Below are positions 60,601-64,000 of a DNA stretch of 64,000 nucleotides, piece after piece. Source of the DNA: Chryseolinea lacunae (GTDB lineage Bacteria > Bacteroidota > Bacteroidia > Cytophagales > Cyclobacteriaceae); the NCBI RefSeq assembly GCF_016735595.1, contig NZ_JAERRB010000001.1, forward strand, positions 620,001-684,000. Direction: 5' to 3'. Both the position numbers and the translations under genes were made by a program. The notes beneath the pieces were generated by a model. The model searched no databases, was not told where the DNA came from, and saw only the letters and a list, made by a program, of their open reading frames with translations. How positions within the stretch are numbered: the first letter of the stretch is position 1; every line of letters begins with the position of its first letter.

Positions 60601-62934
60601 TTGGAAACGCAAAGGCAAACGTCACATCTTTCACCACAGGCGAGCGAAACCATCGACCTCACCAAACTCAAAACCATTTTCAGGGGCAACTGGATCTGGA
60701 TGGTGCTGATTTTGGCGGTGATCAATTCCATTGCCTACCTCACGGTGCGCTACACCAAAAACCTGTATGAGTCGTCGTCGGAAGTGAAGCTTGACATCAA
60801 GAAAGAAGCCACGGAGTTCGGCATCAAGAGCGCCATGGAAGACCAGAGCGTGAACCTGATCTCCGGCGAAATTGAACTCATTGAATCGCGTTTGTTTCTG
60901 AGCCGGGTGCTCGACTCGTCGCACCTGAACGTGAGCTATTTCAGCGTGGGCCGTGTGCTGAACGACGAGTTGTTTAACAACACCCCATTTGTGGTGCGCT
61001 ATGTTGCTGCGAATGAAAGCGTCTTTAATGTGCCCATCTATTTTGAAGAACTCAATGAACATGAGTTTTCCGTGCACGTGGGCGACAACGGCAAAGAAAC
61101 ACCCGGTCGCTACAACGATCACCTGACGCTGAGTGGCGTGGACCTTGTGTTCGAACGCAATCCTAACTTCGCCAAAGGCGATGAGATCGGCTACTTCTTT
61201 GTGCTGAACAGCCGCGAATACCTGCTCGACTATCTGCTGCGAAACCTCACGGCCGAACCCCTGAACCTGAACGCCAACACGGTGCGCATTGCCTTCAAGG
61301 ACAACAATCCCTTCAAGGCACACGCCATCCTCAACAAGATCGACTCGATCTACCTGAACTACAGCAACGAACAAAAGAACCTGGCCAACAAGCAGAAGAT
61401 CGACTGGGTGTCGCACGAGCTGGTGAACATTGAACGGAAGATGGAAGACTATGAAGACTACTTCGAAAACTTCACCCTCCAAAACAAAACAAACGACCTG
61501 GACGCCGATCTAAAAATAACTGTGGCGGCCATCAACAAACTGGATTCGCAGCGCTATGAAATCAGCCAGCGCATTGTTGATGCTGCCACCCTGATGGACG
61601 GCTTGCGCAGCGACAATCTTTTTGTCTCCCTTTCGCAACGCAACAGTCTTCCGCCTTCGGTTTCCAAAAATCTGGAACAGCTGGAAAATCTTTTTCTGGA
61701 TCAGGAAAAACTAAAGCTTTCCTACAACGAGGTCACGTTTGCCTACCGCCAGCGTCAAAAGGAAATTGAGACACTGAAGGAAAAAGCCTATCATCAACTG
61801 GACGAATTGAAAACGGTCTGGACAAAACGGTTGCAAGAGATCAACAAAAAGAAATTGCGTCTTGAACACGAGTTTGTGAACATCCCCGACAAGAGCACGC
61901 AGTTCTCGAAGAACCTCCGCTTCTATAAACTCTACGAGCAATTCTATCTGTCGCTCATGCAGTCGAAGTCTGAATTCGAAATTGCGCAGGCCGGAAGCAT
62001 CCCCGATTTCAAAATATTGTCGCCCGCCACCATGCCGCACACGCCCATATCGCCCAACAGGATGATGGTGACGGCCGTGGGCTTTGTGGCCAGCATCATC
62101 CTGATTTTGTTTTTTGTTGGGGTCCTCTACCTGCTCAACAACAAGATCACCACACTGCAGGACATTGAGCGCATTCACAACATCCCTGTGCTGGGCGTGG
62201 TACCGTCGTCGCGCCACTCCAACGGGCAAGACCTGCACGTGAAAGATCACCCCAAGTCGATGGTGAGCGAAGCCTTCCGTACACTGCGTACCAATCTTGA
62301 CTACTTCAATGCACACGGCAAGAAAAAAGTGATTGCCATATCGTCGACCGTGTCGGGCGAAGGAAAATCGTTTATCGCTCTCAACCTGGGTGGTGTGATG
62401 GCGCTGTCGAAAAAGAAAGTGATTCTGCTGGACCTCGACATGCGCAAACCAAAGGTGAACCTGCCCGTGAAAATCGACGACAACTCCAAAGGGGTAAGCA
62501 CGATTCTGATCCGCAAAAACACCTGGCAGGAATGTCTGGCCAGCACAGCCCTTTCCAACTTTGACTACATTCCCTCGGGACCTCACCCGCCCAATCCGTC
62601 CGAGCTTTTGCTAAACGGTGAATTCGAAGACCTGGTGAACGATCTCAAACAACACTACGACTACATCATTCTCGACACGCCACCCGTGGGCCTCGTCACC
62701 GACGGCATCATGGCCATGAAGCGCGCCGACATTTCCATCTACATCTTCAGGGCCGACTATTCCAAAAAGGATTTCATCACGAACCTGAATCGCATCGTCA
62801 CCATTAACAAGTTTTCGAATATCACCACGCTGCTCAACGCGTTGCCTTCAACCGGCGAGCAGAGCTATGGCTATGGTTACTACGAAGAACCTACGCGACG
62901 TCCCTGGCTGAAAAAAATCTTTAGCTCCTCCTAA
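60601..62934 (+). CDS. Wzc-like tyrosine autokinase / chain-length regulator
   Basis: 777 residues. An N-terminal Wzz domain with TM1 (about 31-50, WIWMVLILAVINSIAYL), a long periplasmic coiled-coil loop to ~480, TM2 (about 485-510), then a cytosolic BY-kinase: Walker A STVSGEGKS (about 577-585), Walker A' ILLDLDMRKP (about 610-619), Walker B YIILDTPPVG (about 682-691), and a C-terminal Tyr cluster (SYGYGYYEE, about 759-767) typical of autophosphorylation tails. It drives polymerisation and export with the Wza-like lipoprotein. Start is TTG at 60601; no other start codon precedes the Wzz domain. Starts 7 bp after the previous gene. Confidence 0.93.
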   Translation: METQRQTSHLSPQASETIDLTKLKTIFRGNWIWMVLILAVINSIAYLTVRYTKNLYESSSEVKLDIKKEATEFGIKSAMEDQSVNLISGEIELIESRLFLSRVLDSSHLNVSYFSVGRVLNDELFNNTPFVVRYVAANESVFNVPIYFEELNEHEFSVHVGDNGKETPGRYNDHLTLSGVDLVFERNPNFAKGDEIGYFFVLNSREYLLDYLLRNLTAEPLNLNANTVRIAFKDNNPFKAHAILNKIDSIYLNYSNEQKNLANKQKIDWVSHELVNIERKMEDYEDYFENFTLQNKTNDLDADLKITVAAINKLDSQRYEISQRIVDAATLMDGLRSDNLFVSLSQRNSLPPSVSKNLEQLENLFLDQEKLKLSYNEVTFAYRQRQKEIETLKEKAYHQLDELKTVWTKRLQEINKKKLRLEHEFVNIPDKSTQFSKNLRFYKLYEQFYLSLMQSKSEFEIAQAGSIPDFKILSPATMPHTPISPNRMMVTAVGFVASIILILFFVGVLYLLNNKITTLQDIERIHNIPVLGVVPSSRHSNGQDLHVKDHPKSMVSEAFRTLRTNLDYFNAHGKKKVIAISSTVSGEGKSFIALNLGGVMALSKKKVILLDLDMRKPKVNLPVKIDDNSKGVSTILIRKNTWQECLASTALSNFDYIPSGPHPPNPSELLLNGEFEDLVNDLKQHYDYIILDTPPVGLVTDGIMAMKRADISIYIFRADYSKKDFITNLNRIVTINKFSNITTLLNALPSTGEQSYGYGYYEEPTRRPWLKKIFSSS

Positions 62935-63666
62935 GTGTTCTCCTGGTTCAAAAAGAAAACAAAACCGTCGGAAGCCCCACCCCTGCTCACCGACATTCAC
63001 TCGCACCTGCTGCCGGGGCTGGACGACGGCGTGCAAACCTATGAACAAGCCGAAGAAGTGATCCTCTTCTTTCAGAAGCTGGGCTACAAAAAACTGATCA
63101 CCTCACCCCACGTGATGAGTGACGCTTATCGCAACACACCCGAGATTATTCTCGACGCCCTCGAAAAACTCCGCGCCTACCTGGCGTCACGCAACATCGA
63201 CATGGCGCTCGACACCGTGGCCGAATATTACCTCGACGAATACATGTTGCGCATGGTAGAAGAAAATCAAAAGCTGCTGACGTTTGGAAAAAACTACCTG
63301 CTCTTTGAAACCAACTTCATCAACGAGCCCCTCAACCTCAACGAGTTTATTTTCAAGGCCAACACAAAAGGATACAAGCCGGTGCTGGCCCACCCCGAAC
63401 GCTATCTCTATCTTCAGAACAACATCGAGAAAGCCGAAGACCTGTTGAACCGTGGCGTGCTCTTTCAAATCAACATCAGCTCGCTCACCGGCCACTATTC
63501 CAAGAATGCGCAACGCACCGCGCAAAAGCTCATCGACAACGGATGGGTGCACATGCTGGGCAGCGATTGCCACGGCATGCCTCACGCGCAGCTTGTGGCC
63601 GCAGCACAGTCTACGCGGCATTTTCAAAAAGCACTATCTTTGCCCCTGCTCAACCGTTCGCTTTGA
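62935..63666 (+). CDS. Tyrosine-protein phosphatase, CpsB/YwqE-like (PHP domain)
   Basis: 243 residues. PHP-fold metal-dependent phosphatase: DIHSHLLPGLDDG (about 19-31, metal-binding DxHxH), SPHVMSD (about 56-62), the metal-ligand His in LAHPERY (about 144-150), and GSDCHG near the C-terminus (about 205-210). CpsB-type enzymes dephosphorylate the Tyr cluster of the BY-kinase and so control export. The start is GTG at 62935, directly abutting the TAA of the upstream kinase gene, suggesting tight translational coupling. It is cytosolic, and followed after 43 bp by the epimerase gene. Confidence 0.93.
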   Translation: MFSWFKKKTKPSEAPPLLTDIHSHLLPGLDDGVQTYEQAEEVILFFQKLGYKKLITSPHVMSDAYRNTPEIILDALEKLRAYLASRNIDMALDTVAEYYLDEYMLRMVEENQKLLTFGKNYLLFETNFINEPLNLNEFIFKANTKGYKPVLAHPERYLYLQNNIEKAEDLLNRGVLFQINISSLTGHYSKNAQRTAQKLIDNGWVHMLGSDCHGMPHAQLVAAAQSTRHFQKALSLPLLNRSL

Positions 63667-63709
63667 CGGCGGTCTGTAATTTTCATTTTATGTCAAAACG
63701 CTTTTTCAT

Positions 63710-64000
63710 ATGATCGCGGTCACCGGTGCCAACGGCTTGTTGGGGAGTTTCATTGTGCGGGAGCTCATCGCACACAACCAACCCTTTGTGGCCCTCAAAC
63801 GCTCGGGCAGCGACACGTCGCTGCTGAACGATGTGGCCCACAACATCACCTGGCGCGATGCTGACGTGCTGGACGCTGTGGCCCTGACGGAAGCCTTTCA
63901 GGATGTGACGCATGTGTTTCACACCGCAGCCATCGTGTCGTTCAATCCGCGCCGCGCCAAGGAAGTGATGGACATCAACGTGCAAGGCACTCGTCATGTG
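63710..64000 (+). CDS. NAD-dependent epimerase/dehydratase, 5' part (runs off right edge)
   Basis: I translated 97 residues from ATG 63710. Extended-SDR Rossmann motif TGANGLLG (about 5-12), then VFHTAAIVSF (about 71-80) and MDINVQGTRHV (about 87-97), the hallmarks of NAD-dependent epimerase/dehydratases such as dihydroflavonol-4-reductase-like or sugar-nucleotide epimerases. The catalytic YxxxK lies beyond the window. Read in the same direction as the exopolysaccharide genes, 43 bp after the phosphatase, so it may modify a sugar nucleotide or be the start of a new unit. Confidence 0.88.
   Translation, partial: MIAVTGANGLLGSFIVRELIAHNQPFVALKRSGSDTSLLNDVAHNITWRDADVLDAVALTEAFQDVTHVFHTAAIVSFNPRRAKEVMDINVQGTRHV

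Overview
The window looks like chromosomal DNA from a Bacteroidota of the order Cytophagales (a Chryseolinea/Ohtaekwangia-like lineage is my guess; no marker here fixes the genus). The grounds are a SusC/SusD/SusE nutrient-uptake locus, a PorP/SprF plus PorE-like pair of the type IX secretion/gliding class, three ~800-residue double-FtsX permeases, an exported CHAT/TPR protein, and several promoters of the Bacteroidota TTTG-N19-21-TAnnTTTG type. Base composition is moderately GC-rich and even. I saw no rRNA, tRNA, insertion sequence, prophage or CRISPR array.

Layout: 1-3.5 kb, minus-strand gnd-zwf-pgl operon (complete oxidative pentose-phosphate branch; pgl runs off the left edge). 3.8-8.5 kb, a double-FtsX permease, a PAS/H-box protein without an ATPase domain, and an AraC-type regulator. 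8.7-13 kb, small accessory genes: a lipoprotein esterase, a divergent SDR/TetR pair with a well-resolved operator region, SnoaL-like and DinB proteins, and a small winged-helix-like protein. 13.2-18.2 kb, two more double-FtsX permeases. 18.4-22.6 kb, an HTH_42 (AlkZ-like) protein, an APH-fold kinase, a TfoX-N protein, a 48-residue conserved-type small protein, and a small winged-helix regulator followed by an exported esterase. 22.7-28.1 kb, a 1448-residue TPR/PD40/repeat/OmpA/SPOR-like protein with its PorP partner. 28.4-37.4 kb, a compact starch-type Sus locus (susR-like, susC, susD, susE, GH13). 37.5-40.9 kb, a tandem thioredoxin-fold protein and a sialate O-acetylesterase. 40.9-47.1 kb, a TetR-TolC-adaptor-RND efflux operon. 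47.4-52.3 kb, dnaA and divergent methylmalonyl-CoA mutase genes. 52.4-58 kb, the CHAT/TPR protein and HflX. 58.1-64 kb, an exopolysaccharide operon (GT4, rfbC, Wza-like, Wzc-like BY-kinase, PHP-type phosphatase, partial epimerase).

How genes work together: gnd-zwf-pgl feed NADPH and ribulose-5-P. The Sus proteins bind and import malto-oligosaccharides released by the lipoprotein amylase, probably under a membrane-bound SusR-like sensor. The efflux operon forms a tripartite pump behind a TetR repressor. MutA/MutB form the B12-dependent mutase. The polysaccharide operon couples sugar transfer and precursor epimerisation to a tyrosine-kinase/phosphatase-controlled export channel.

No single large unknown system stands out. 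The best leads are regulatory and architectural: the three-operator SDR/TetR control region, a matching operator pair in the efflux operon, a palindrome between a small winged-helix gene and an esterase, the exported CHAT protein, the PorE-like repeat protein, and three consecutive non-ATG starts in the polysaccharide operon.
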